Below are positions 36,838 through 49,686 of a stretch of 64,000 nucleotides of DNA, piece after piece. The DNA lies in contig JASAND010028097.1 of assembly GCA_030248195.1 (NCBI GenBank), forward strand, positions 78,651-142,650, written 5' to 3'. How positions within the stretch are numbered: position 1 is the first letter of the stretch; every line of letters begins with the position of its first letter. Both the position numbers and the translations under genes were made by a program. The DNA comes from Trissonchulus latispiculum. Its lineage: Eukaryota; Nematoda; Enoplea; Enoplida; Ironidae. Below the pieces are notes generated by a model that was not told the DNA's origin, ran no database searches, and was given only the letters and a program-made list of their open reading frames with translations.

Positions 36838-39063
36838 CAGAGTTGGACGCGGGCCGAAATTTGCGGCCCACACCCGCCCCGCAGCCCGCACTCAAGTTTC
36901 CGGCCCGCACAGGTCCGCCCGCGGCCCGCATATATAATTTTCGGCCCGCAAAGCCCGCACAATATTTAAGATTGTTGGATGCTACATATGAAAACTATTT
37001 AGTTTGTATAAAAAGTTGATTTTTTTAGTTAAAAGTGTTAGTTGTCAGAATTAAAAAATGTGAATATTTTACCATATTTTATAATACCATACAATATTTT
37101 ATCATGAGATTCTCCTTACTATTACAAAAATGCCTAGTCTTCGTGTACTGCGAACAGTCTACGTCTGTAACACGAACAGACATCATCTTCGTGTATTGCG
37201 ACCCAGAAAACCTATATATACCTATACAGCATTTCAGCAAAGTCGAAGTCAAAACTGTTTCAGTTTCCCATGGTCCCCCAAGTCGAAACAAGTAGGCCCC
37301 TAAAAAGGGCATTATCTCGCCGCTGAAAAGAACAGACCAATCTTTCTGAATGATAAGTTTTGCAGACAGATGGCTAAACATTGTGTTGTTTCAGCAACCT
37401 ATTTCAGTTTCAGTTTCAGTTTAACTTTCAGTCTTTAAAAACAATGGTCAGTTTTACCGGTTGGCAGTCTGGAAATTTGCCCCTTTTTAAACCTCGACCC
37501 AATTTTACAAGTATGTTTCCACGCCAGCTGGGAAAATAAAGTTTCGACAGCTTTCCTCCGACAATGAAAATATTGAAAGTTTTGTGCTGTGCCGCAGCTG
37601 GTAGCCAAAAATATAAAACTGATCATTTTCAGATTTCAACCTTTAGTCCTGAGGAAATTCGAGTGCTAAATGATTACATATTGCGTTAGATAGTTAAATT
37701 GGATCTGGCACTACCCCTCTAAGCGAAAGCGACTGGGGTGTGGCACTAAGCTAAAAAATTATATTACAAATGTACAATTTGAGTTGTGAAGTGAATGCAA
37801 TGTTTAGATAAATGTTCTGTTTTCCAAAAATTTTATTATTTTTAAGAAAATGGAATGATTTTTGTCCCACGGGATCCCGCAGGCTCAAGTTCTGGCTCTT
37901 CTGTCCGAAAGCCGAATCTCTTCTGGCTGCAGCAAGCTGAGCAGACCAAACCAAAACAGTTCCAAACGACACAAAAAGTCTGTTAGAAATATCTCACTTC
38001 TTGATGAGAAAAATGCAAATCGTTTCATCAACTGTGGCAAATCACGACACTTTTGTAACAGTTAAAAGTTTTCGATGCAATATCCACTGTTTTCTGCGTG
38101 GTTCACAGAGATTTCATATTCAAGCTTCATGCTAACTTTAACTTATCAGCTGAAGATGAAGAAGTTATAACGAATGTTATAACGAACGTTATTATGAAGA
38201 TGTTATAAAGAATAGCGCTTAAAATCATAAAACTAAAACGTAATTAGATACAAAATTCTTAGCTGTTTGCTACCTCATCTGTTTGCTGCCTCATGTTTGC
38301 TGCCAGTATTCAAGTGACGTGCCCTGGCCTGCAGTAAAGTAATTTCCTGTGAAAGATGCTAGTCTTTTCTTACTGCTTAACTTCATCGGCAAACAGTTCA
38401 ACTGGCAGCATGCAATACGGAAACTAATTTGCATATTGAAACAAAAATTAAAACGTTCTGATTTCAAGTTGTCAACCAAGGGGGGCCCTATTCGAAGGAT
38501 AACAATGACAGAAAAGAAAATATTCATTCATCGTTTTTTCACCAAAACACTTTTTCAAAAATACTAGTTCTGTTTTTCGGGCTATGCAAAAGAAAGCAAA
38601 ATGCTAGACCAAATAACGAGCTAAATCCAAGATTGCTTCCCCTAGAGCCCCCCTCAAACAAAAACAGCCAGTTAATGACCCCTGTACTAAGCATAGGACA
38701 TCTTTTGCACAATTGTTGAAATCAGTTCAAGAAGAGACTCAACCGATTACAAGTATCTCGCCTCTAGGCGAGATAATAAAAAGACTAATTTTGCGAAATC
38801 GAAAATTATTTGATGACTGGGATATTTAAACTCAGCGTGGTCGAAAACATGCGCACCCCAAATTTTAGCTCCATTGGTCAAGTTTTATGAAATTTGAGTG
38901 GTGGTGGGGTAATCGAGACAAAATCCGTTAATTCAGGTTAGGTTTTCTGATTTCAAAGTTTAAAATATAGTTTAAAATATCTAAATTTAAACTTAAAAGT
39001 TATACTGTCAAAAATCGGCCCGCCCCGCCCCGCGGGTACCCGAGGCCCGCGTCCAACTCTCTG
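36838..39063. mobile_element. hAT-like non-autonomous element with GGCCCGC arrays
   Basis: It starts CAGAGTTGGACGCGGGCC and ends GGCCCGCGTCCAACTCTCTG. These ends match the 31009-32176 element except for a few bases. GC-rich GGCCCGC/CCCGC repeats occupy both ends (36,850-36,960 and 39,015-39,050). No matching 8-bp flank is seen. The interior is AT-rich and non-coding. A long inverted repeat starts two bases after its right end. Confidence 0.72.
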
Positions 39064-39064
39064 C

Positions 39065-40452
39065 TATATATGTCACGTACTATCAGTCTAATCGTCCAGA
39101 GTGCCTCGCAGAATGTACAAACAACCTATAGGTAGTCTGTACGTACAACAAAACTATCACAGCAGGAGGCATTGCACTACTTAAATCTTTCTCTTTATGG
39201 ATATGATATTTATGCATGTATAGTGGACAATGTAATGTTACCTATGTACTAAATATGCATGTACGTAGGAAATAGTGTAACTAATGCAAAACTTTGACCT
39301 CTCTATTTATTGTATTTGAACGTTTGACCTCAATTACAATCCAGTACAGTATTGTATACTGTGGCATAGGTAGTGTTAAGTTTCTTCTATACTTTACTTT
39401 CTTTCCTGATGTAATATTACGTTTTTAACAATACATTTTAACATTTAATTCTGATTTTGTTTTGTCAAATTTTCGAATGGTTCTAGAAGTTCTAGATGAA
39501 ACTATTATTTCTATGCTAACAAGGTTCTGTTTTTGCCATTTTAAGGTAAAAACGTAGTTTTTCTAGTGTGTTATACAGTGACGATGGCGATTTTTGTTGT
39601 TAAACAGCGATTTTTGAATATATAACGCGTGAATACTTGATAACTGTAATTTTAACAATGCGTACAATAACGCACAACCTAAAAATTAACAAAATTTGGA
39701 TGGCCTAAATTTTTTGGCTGATGGCCTAAGAAATTGGAGTCGTTGAGGCCATTTGGCCTAAAGTTCGGCGACCAAAAAACCCTGGGACTGAGTTGAAAGT
39801 TGGTAGGGGTAGGTTTTCGGCCTTGCTGATTTCACAAATGCAAAAATTTTAAAATTTTAGTTGGTAGAGGGACCAAAGGTATCAAAACATTTTTGTCCAT
39901 GATTTTGCACAAAACTTGCGTGTAGGGGTTTTTTGGGGAGCTGTGCACGAATCAGAAATGTGTTTTTCGATTCAGCTTTTCGTTGGCTTAAGATTCGTGT
40001 TCAGCACCCCAGAACCTCCTGCATTGCCTTGGTGTCCCCCCTTACCAAACTAAAATTTAAAATTTTTAATTTAACTAAAAGCTGAATTGTTAAAAACGTA
40101 ATATTACATCAGGAAGGAAAGTAAAGTATAGAAGAAACTTAACACTACCTATGCCACAGTATACAATACTGTACTGGATTGTAATTGAGGTCAAAAGTTC
40201 AAATACAATAAATAGAGAGGTCAACGTTTTGCATTAGTTACACTCCTTTCCTACGTACATGCATATTTAGTACATAGGTAACAGTACATTGTCCACTATA
40301 CATGCATAAATATCATCCATAAAGAGAAAGATTTAAGTAGTGCAATGCCTCCTGCTGTGATAGTTTTGTTGTACGTACAGACTACCTATAGGTTGTTTGT
40401 ACATTCTGCGAGGCACTCTGGACGATTAGACTGATAGTACGTGACATATATA
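39065..40452. mobile_element. Long inverted-repeat element with about 365-bp arms
   Basis: The left arm starts TATATATGTCACGTACTATC and the right arm ends GATAGTACGTGACATATATA. The arms (39065-39430 and 40085-40452) are complementary with few mismatches through AACCTATAGGTAGTCTGTAC, TCTTTCTCTTTATGGATATG and CTGATGTAATATTACG. A 650-bp AT-rich loop has no long reading frame. Confidence 0.88.
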
Positions 40453-42076
40453 CTGCTAGTCCGTAAACGGATACGACCATGGTGGGACGATAATAGGAAA
40501 TTGGTGTAAATATCCCTCTCTTAAATCCTTAAGCAGTTTTCAAAGTTATGTACCATCAATAGAGTCAACATACAATCTTCATGCCGGAACTCTTGTCTTT
40601 TTAAGGGTCACTGTGTTAAGATACAGCAATCCTTAGAAGTGTGCTTCTTTCATCAGGTTCAGTGTAAGCTGTGATTGGGACGGTTAGCTAATACATAAGT
40701 TAAGAGAACTGCTCTTTTCCTATGACTTTCGTGTCAATAAGAGTCCTTATATATTACGTTTGCAGCTGTCGAGTTTCCTTTATCGATTTTGACACATTAT
40801 TTCAAAGCAAACATTTGAAACTGACAGCAAATGAGAAGATATGAACAACACATTCTAATGTTAATTGATTCGCAAAAAGAGTTTGACGCAGTCATAGGGA
40901 TACTTGATATTTTGCAATAATAGGAAAGACTTTCTTCAAGATACTGTTGTCTTAGAAACTGTTAGGTATTTGCTTTTCACTGATGGTAAATATATAAAGT
41001 ATACTTGGCGAGTTCAGTTTTTCTAAAATATACTAGTCTACAGTTGCCGAATAGCGGTAGTTTTTACTCAAACTGCCTTCACGTTTACGCCGTTTAATAA
41101 ATTAAACATAGTAAGTAACTAATAAAGAGTGAACGTACATAGGTACGTAAACAGCTTAAGCGTTTTCTCTTCCCTAAATTAGATTTGAACCCAGGGTACA
41201 TCAGTTCAGTGAACATATATATTGTTGAGATGTTAGCATAGTTATTATGTTTGGCAGCCTCATTAATAATATTTGGAGTCAAAGCTCCGGGAACGACCAG
41301 AGCCATCGTTCAAATTAACTACGAGCACTAATTGAAGGATGGTATATATTTTGTTCATGTCTGTTGTCTCAAAAACGCTAGGCAATGAGGGCTAGGTTTG
41401 ATTTCAGAATGTTAGAGAACGTTTGTGAACTTGCTAAAAGAGTAACCAAATTTCATAAATAATCGAAGAAGCTACTATTGTGTTCAGAAAATCTATATAT
41501 ACTGTTTTAGTACTCAGTTTCAGTTTGTAAAACCTGCAAAAGCAAAAGGATGTCCAAGATTTACAAAGTTTGAGCTAAAACAATGAGCGTATCTTCAAAG
41601 GATTTTGTCTAAACCTCGGCTTGGTGCCTCTTTCTGCTATGGAAGCAAACTTAGTAGCGAATTTTGCTGAAATCCATTTTAGAATTTCCGCAGCACGCCA
41701 ATATTTCATCAGCAATGTTGCTCACTGGTCTAATTTTTCGTTGGCCGCCTCCAACCGGCCCCCGCCACTTCGGAAGCGCCTACACCTGCCAATCGAGCCG
41801 GCACGGTTTTTCGCCGGTATTCTAAAATGCGAGCTTAAATATGAAATGAGTTTTGAACTCAATTAGTGCCGAGTTAAAGACAATAGCTAAAGTTAAAGAC
41901 AATAAACTTTCCCAGTCAATACCAGCCGTTCTATACAGGCTGTTAACGCCTTGCACTGCCTTAGAGCAGAAACTTTTCTGTACCTCACCTCTTCATAAAG
42001 ACACTAATCTATCTTACGTGCATATTTCCCCAGATCTCACTGTCCTAAGTCACTACATAGGTATTGTACCCAGACA
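40453..42076. other. Region without recognised genes
   Basis: Only short frames. A small GC-rich patch at 41,750-41,820 shows no family signature. Confidence 0.3.
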
Positions 42077-42250
42077 TGTGCAGGAGGGGAAGTTCTGGGG
42101 GGGGTGAAGGGCGGCCGAAGGCCGCCGAAAAGCCGGATTTTTCCGGTTTTTTACCGGAAAAATCCGGATTCTGGGGGGGGGGTGAGGGACCCCACTGGGG
42201 GGTGAGCACGGGTCGGGGGGTGGAAACCCCCCCCCCCCCCAAGCACACGT
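42077..42250. repeat. GC-rich nested-hairpin repeat
   Basis: It contains GGCGGCCGAAGGCCGCC and, right after it, AATCCGG-type arms around CCGGTTTTTTACCGG. It is bordered by TGTGCAGGAGGGG on the left and CCCCCCAAGCACA on the right. It is probably a short GC-rich transposable element. Confidence 0.55.
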
Positions 42251-43127
42251 ATGATTGTACCCCATTATTTGTGTGCTTACTTCCTGTAGACACCAGACAG
42301 ACCAGACAAGCAGTTGAAGCTGGTGACTGCAAACTTGATATTTTTCACTCAAATTGTCCAATAGCTGAGTTACTATCGGAAGAATCAGCTGTTAGTGCTA
42401 TGTAATCTAACTCCACTATAATTTCAACGTGGAGACACATTAGGCTATGATCATATAGGGGATCTGTTTCATTAGCTTAATTGTTTTACGCTAAAGACCC
42501 GAGAGATCTCTGTCAAATTTTATTGCCATACAGTCTTATTATTTGGCCCCCATACTAACATAAAACCACTTTAGAATTGATTCTAAATGCTAGTCTACTA
42601 TTGTCATTAACCAGTCAAGATTAATGCTTTCTTAGTTCTGATTCTGAGCATGCAATATTTCTGTGGGCCGTAAGACAATGGCCAAGCGAATAAATAAACC
42701 TTTTTCTATAGCATTGATTTATTAGCACTCATTTGTATCACTTTCTCGCTTAGAGTTCAGTAATACATCATCATACTGTTCTGAGTCTGAAACATCGTTG
42801 GTCTGGTAGCCTAAATGATAACTGTATTTGAGGAGGGGGCCATGTTAGGTTGGAGGTAAGATACCAAATCAAGTGGGTAGTCTGTCCACTCTATATAAAC
42901 ACTTCTCCTCAATTTTTTAATAATAACAGTCTTTTGCTTTAAAACGGATAAGAAGACAAAAGACAATCCTTTCTGCTAAACATATCCGATCCAGACACAC
43001 ACATTTCTCATTAAGTAGACTTCAGCGAAATCTGGCAGTACCAGATTTCCTCTGCAAGCTATAATCCCTAGGATTGTATTAATGTTTTTTACTGCCTCTG
43101 AAGGTTTACACTGCAGAACATAACATA
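42251..43127. other. Spacer before repeat copy A
   Basis: No feature recognised. AT-rich DNA. Confidence 0.3.
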
Positions 43128-46100
43128 TGTAATGAAGTTGCTAGGATCCGGAGTCAAAAATCGCTCTGCTCTCCGGTCTAGTGTCAGAAGTCGCTCTGCA
43201 CTTGATTACACGGAAGGTCAGCACGTCCACTTATCGAAGTAGACTTAGGCACCGGATCTCCGAAAGGTGGTGTTCCAAAATCAGAGATTCCCTGCAGCCA
43301 ACCTTGGTAGGGGTCTTCTTTGTGAGTTCCTTTAGTGCACTGGATTCCAGCTGATCAGCAAGAGGGGTCAGCACTTGCTTTGACTTGATCGCCGGATTGA
43401 TGATGAGTCTTCCGATTCCTGACCAGAACTTACCTTGAGTAGTCCTGATCCGATCCCTGGGCTGTGAATTCCTTGTGTGGCTATCGCGCCTGGCTTTCAG
43501 AGACAATCGCGCCTCTCTATTCAACTCTGAGACTCTAAGTCTGACACACCAATTATTTATTAAAACTTGTACAATTATGATGGGCACAAGATGATAGTTA
43601 CAATAGAACAATTACTATTACAAGGGGGTCGTTATAAACTGTGCAAAAACAGATACAATTACAGATCAGTACAGTGTTCAATTTACTGTGCCAGAGTTGC
43701 CAGTTACCGTCTTTAGATTATTATTAATATTATCCTAATTTAGGACAATATTACCCAGTTTATGTATAGTTTAGGGACAAGGTTCGGTTGTACCTCTTCT
43801 TCTTCCTTTTCTCAAACTCTGTCTCTATTACCTAACTATTACACTATCTCCAACACTCTGCTAATGCTAACTAACTACCTGTATGCTTTCTCGTGCGCCT
43901 ATATGCTTGTGCTGTGCGACTCTTTATCCGTCCTTACAAAACGGATTATCAAACTACCAATCAACAAACTACAAGCAAACAGTTATTAACGTGAAATAAA
44001 CCTGGGGTCGGTCTATGGGTGAGTCTCCGAATGTTGGACACTGTTTTTCCGAAGGTCCGCTCCAACATCTAGACAGGGTTACTGTACGGAAATGTCTTTT
44101 TGAGGAAATAGAGAAAATGGGGAGTTTTTCTGGTTCTGCCTTACTTATTCCTGGTTAATGAAAATTAAACAACTACAAAGTTCAACAGATCTGAGGGCTT
44201 CTTCTTCTTCACGGATGGGGGTTCGGCTATTAAGCCAGAGACACGGGAGAAACGCCTTCCGAAATGAAACTGATGGTGAAAGTGGTGGAATTCATGATGT
44301 AGTTAAAAAGATAAATAGTGTTTTAGTCCCTTTTCCAAGAATTAGCCTTTTTTCGCTTTTCGGTGGTTTCAGGTTTAGCCTCCCACTTTGATGAGGCGGT
44401 GCTACGCTCGCTGTCTCTGTCTCGATCTGCTACTCGGCAATACAGGCCGTCTATGTACCTTCCAAAATGACTGATCCTGACTATCTGACTGACTGATTGA
44501 TACAACTGATCCGGACTTCTGCGGTCCAATAACTGAGCAACTGACTACGACTATCTGAGAGACACAAGACTAATGATCCACGGGCAGTTCAGATTCGGAT
44601 AGAGCAGCGTAGCCTCGTCTCCGCACCTGAATCAAATGGGTTAAAACCCATTAGTACAAGATTATGGTGCGGGAATCGAACCCAGCAACCATTACTCGTT
44701 CCTTTGCTTTCCAGGCCCAAAATGTGCATTTTGGGCCCCACTTGAACTTGTGAATTAAAGAATTGACTGAAAACAGTTGGTTATTGCCTTTTTGACAGTA
44801 TTAACCGTTTCTGGTAACTTCTTGCCACCAATTGGGCCTTCCTGGCCTCTGTTAGCTTGTATTTTCAGAATCTAGTTAAACTTGCCGTGATTTCTTACTT
44901 GGACGAAATGATTCGTAAGGTTTTCACCTTGGGCCCGACTGGGCCTGACTGAACATGTAGTTAGACGAAGCACTCTTGAGAAATGTACGAAAAATTGCGC
45001 TCTTTGCGACCTATATTCAGACTTCGTTCGCTGCTGTCCTTTCCTTGCAAAGACAGGCCTTCTAGGGCCATTTTGAAATGAAATGCACTGCTTCTGACCG
45101 AATTTTGCACAACCTTCAGAGCAAACAATAATACTGGCCAATGTTGACGTTTTCGGCCTGTGTCTGGCCTGAGTTTGTTGATTTGTCACAGGAAATGGGT
45201 TCATTTCCCGTGACCCAAGGTTTAGGTCAAATATATACGAAACTGGACAATTTGTAGTGAATTTCTGATATTGGAAGATGGTCAATTGCTTAACACTTGT
45301 AATAACTGTCTTAACTAGTGCCTACCTACCTGCGTATGCTGACTAATTAAAGCCTACGTAATATTAATGTTAACTTAAAATTGTCTGGTGTTTTAATGTG
45401 AAATCCCTATTAGTTATTTATTTATAGGTCTAGGACTGAGATAATTAACTTAAAATTGAACCTAACTGGCTGGCTGTGAGTGAGTTTTCGCATGTGATTG
45501 GATTTCATCAGTTTATGCAAAAAATACAAAAACTCACTCACTCACTGTCTCAGCAGCCATTCTACGCAGTCCTTACCGACCTACCGACCTACCGAACTAC
45601 GTCTACTTCTAAATCTAACTTCCCCTTATCCTAGTGCCCTAACAGGGGACGTGCCGAACCGCTATTCGATCCGGTGCTGGCAACCCCAGCAGCCAGCCGA
45701 GTGGAAGTCGCGCGTACTACCACCCTTTCACACGAGCACATAATTGCATTCGTGCGAAACTGGCATATAAATTAACAAAATTTCGATGAACACGAATTTA
45801 GGTAAAAGTTATAGATTCTTGAAGAGCTTGAAAAACTGAGCATGTTTTGTGCTTACAGCACCAAAAAATGTTAAGTAATTAGTGAGAAAAACATAATTAA
45901 AGTTTGTTTCCACATATGCATAATTTGCACATATAATGTACTAATTGAACTGCACACGTGCTGGGTTGCTAAATTGCTTTCTTATATAGGCTAGCTTGAA
46001 CTTGTTCTAATTGTAACCCGTGTAGCTCAATGGATGAGCACTGGACCTACTAATCCCGAGAATCTGAGTTCGAATCTCAGCACGGGTCCACTTCTTTTCT

Positions 46101-49100
46101 TTCAGCTTGGCTCGTCTTTTGGCCTTTGACATGGGAGGTTAAGTGATTACGGTAACGACCGTGAGCCCATGATAAGTTTAGGCCAAGACCATGAATATAC
46201 CTATCCTAACTAGACCTAACTATTTCCCACTTATTAAGAATTCCAGCTATTTAATACAACAAGACTGCAAACATTTTCTTACCTAGAACTAATTAAACTA
46301 CCAGTCCACATAAAACTAAATTTTGGATTAATTTCGTAGTAATTTAAACTATTCTGTTATGGCCCTGATTCGGCTATTCCTGGATTCCATGAATGCGGCT
46401 CATCCGTCCCCTAATCGCAGGGCAACCTACACGGATGACCGGAAGATTTGGCAGATTTGGCAGACCTAATTCGGGGTCCCCGTGACCCTAGGCTGCAAAA
46501 CCTGCTTAAATCGCCAAAGATACCACCATTTCTTTATGCAGATTCCTACGATTTTCACTCCGAAATTAGCATTTTCACAGTAATTACACATCCAACCAAT
46601 AAATATTACTGACTTTAATTTACCTAGGCTTTGGGTCCAAATTGCTACTCAATTTGGCCCCATTTTTCCTGCCTACTATCTGAACATTTTACTCATTCAC
46701 TCTGGCAGTCCCAATACCCTTATCCTTAGGGGGTTTACATGGTATGCCCTCACTCACACTCACAATCACACGCTTTTGATTCATAATTCGCACTCTACAA
46801 AACAGGGCTAACCTTGAAACCTCACACTCCATGAGGGGTTTACCCAAGGAGCCACTTACGTAAATTTGGGGGGTCTCATTCACACTACAAATTACTACAA
46901 TATTTACGCATACGATTACACGAACACAACACATCCTAACTACTCCTTAATAAGACCTACCTACTTATAGTGTGCATATTTTTGCCCTAATTCTAAAGTA
47001 CATTTGATTTACGTCTTCCAGTATTTTACTTTAAACTTTGGAACTTTATAAATTTTGATAAAAGAAAATTTTTGTTGGATTTTTTGAAACTTTGGCAGTT
47101 TCAGGAAAGCTGAACGAGTAATAATTGCTTAGGCAATTATTACTAAAACAAATTACAGACACATTTCCGCTAAGGACAGCTTCTGATTAATTAAATTAAC
47201 AGCGGGGAAGTCGGCCATTCCCCTCAGAACAACTTGATAATAAATAATTAGAAAATAATTCTGAGTTTTAATTCCTACTGAATTTTTGGGTAAGCCGACC
47301 CACACAAGACATGACAACAATTCAGAAATACAGACAATAATATTACTTCAGTAGCGCCTGTTTTGCGATTACGGCCGGCAATTCCTAATTGCCGGCTGTG
47401 GGGAGAAACAATCCTTAAACTAGCTCAGTTCTGAATATGAGGTCGTAACCAAGGGACCTCCTATCTCAACTCAAGGGTGGGTCCCCACTCAAAATCCCCA
47501 TGCCTCATTACAACCCCAACAAGAACTACTACACATAAAATATTTGGGCGTAAGCCCCTACAAAAATTGAGGCCAATCAGGCCGTGGCTTGATTAAACAA
47601 AGTTAATTTAAATTAAGGCCCGAAGGCCACAAAAAATAAGTTTAAGGCCGAAAGGGGCCTCTTGAAAATCCCTAGATGTGCGTTTCTGGTGTGTAGTTTC
47701 TGGCCGAGCATAGTGCGCTCATTTGGCCCTCATCGTGTGGTGTTCGTCGTGTAAGCTCAGTTCATCCCTTCTGACCAGTGTGGGTCAGAAGGGGCCCCTA
47801 GCTCGCGTCCTAAGTACACTTTTTATTCCCGGCCAAATCGCTGGCACAACTGGAAAGCGTACTGCTAGAGAGAAAACACGGCCGCTCTCGGCCAACCTCA
47901 GACGAACACTGACTGGAAGATTTGAAATTTCCAGTGAGCTGACAGCAATCTGACAGCTTACTGGTGTTTGCTTTTCGGGCGGACTTCTTTTGATTTTATT
48001 GGAGCTTCCAGAAATTTCTGGAAGCTCCCTATGTTAAAGCGTGTGCCCAACTCGGGCTGGCCAAGCGGCTGGTCCGTTGGAGGGGAGATTAACGAGGAAA
48101 AGGAATTATGACCCTCCAACTGACCCTAATTTTGATTTATTTCCCAAGCTGAATTTTGGGAAACTTTGCAGACTTTTCTGGTTACCACGTAAAGGTAACC
48201 AAAGGGGAAATTTCGGACTTTAAAATTTAAGTTACGAAAATTAAAAAACGAAGTTATACAAAACGAAGGCCTCTCGGGGCCGATTATGGAAAAATAAATA
48301 CTAAGTGCTACTTTGTCCGTGTTACTTAGTAAATTTTATATTTATTACTATTCAGGCTCTCCCTTGTCTCCAAGCCCCTTTCTTTCCTTTTGGGCGTGAC
48401 CTTTCGGCCACAGACAAGGGAAGCCGCCCGTTAATCCCGGCAACAATTGCTCTTCCTAGCCAAGACTCTATGTATCACTGCAAAAGAAGCGGAAGGGCAA
48501 TTGTTGCGTAAAAATATGCATACTAACAACTACGTAATTTTCCACAAGATAAAAACTAAATATTATTATTCTACGTACTTAACTACCTAAGACTACTAAT
48601 TTATGTTTCATTTTAATTATTTGGGAGGGAGTTAAGCCCCCTCCGAACGTATTTTCACACCTAAGGTGTGTGTTAAGTCCTTCTCTGCGCGGCAAGTCTC
48701 TGCTGGGAGAGAGCCAACAGAGGCTCAAGGGAATGAATGAAAACATGAATGGGCGTAACCACACACAACTGTTACGCATTGTTGTAAGGTCACCCAAGGC
48801 CAATATTACAAAATTAAAATGTAACTAATCAAAACTTCTTTTAATTATAACTTTCGCAATATTGGGAGTTAGGTGACCGGGTTTGGAGTTTTAGAATCAG
48901 CAGAGAATTGCCTTTCAGATAAACCCAACTTGTATTTTGACCAAAAATTTCACAACTTAACTAATGATCACCTAACTAAGGCAAATTATGCCTATTAACA
49001 CCTATGAACACCAATTAATATTATTCTATGCTACTAATGGACAAATTATGACCTTATTTTGACCCATCTTCCAATATTTGCACTTGTGAACTGCGTAAAA

Positions 49101-49686
49101 CGTTTTAAACTCGAAGTTTCCTGTTAAATTGTTGGTTATTCAACAACTTCTTTCTTTGAATTCGTTTTCCTTGATAAGTTTCAGCAATTTTAATCAGTTT
49201 TTAGTTGACTTCTTGACAATGTGAGGCCTTATTCGCGGGCTGGGAAGAGTAACGACTCCTCCATCATGCAGAAAAACCATGTTAGGGCCTATTACTGACC
49301 CGGGAAGGGTAACGACCCCTCCATTATTGACTGGTAGCCTACCGAAACTTCCTTAGAGTACATTCCACTGAGGTTCTATTCCATTTTCGTGTCATTTGCG
49401 TGAGAGTAATGCTACTTCTAGTCTTATTCTTCCTATCTACACTAGAACTTATGTCCCTAATGATGAATTTCTGGGGGTTTCACACTGACTGGCAACTCTG
49501 ATAATTACCTGACAATTACTTTATACAGTGCTTGGACGTTTCATAGTTCACATCAAGATTTCACAGGCACGCCACTCATAACCAGTGCATTGGACACTTA
49601 AATTAATTCCATCAAAGATCGCAGTCCACTACAAACTGAGCTTTTCTTGGTCATTTTTAGGTTTTATTTTGCCTTTTTCCATTACA
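43128..49686 (+). mobile_element. Large hairpin-rich repeat, copy A (6.56 kb)
   Basis: It aligns end to end with copy B (55661-62276) in direct orientation. It starts TGTAATGAAGTTGCTAG and homology ends at ...CCATTACA. It has no long reading frame and no transposon domain in any frame. It carries a tRNA-like sequence (46,016-46,088) and many near-perfect hairpins, e.g. 44714-44737, 47117-47144, 47375-47395, 47766-47793, 47931-47964 and 48001-48028. Short inverted ends (TGTAATG/CATTACA) may be real termini or chance. The class is unknown; a large non-coding retrotransposon derivative is one option. Confidence 0.75.
46016..46088 (+). tRNA. tRNA-like sequence in repeat copy A
   Basis: A perfect 7-bp acceptor stem ACCCGTG/CACGGGT, D stem GCTC/GAGC, and T arm CTGAG-TTCGAAT-CTCAG. 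The anticodon arm is disturbed (CTGGA against TCCCG). Part of the repeat; the same structure is kept in copy B. Confidence 0.5.

Noticed and set aside
44660..44700. T-arm-like GGTTCGATTCCCGC on the minus strand in the large repeat
   Set aside because: It resembles a B box, but no acceptor stem, D arm or anticodon arm can be placed around it.
44872..45285. 137-residue minus-strand frame in repeat copy A
   Set aside because: The frame is not kept in copy B, which argues against coding selection.
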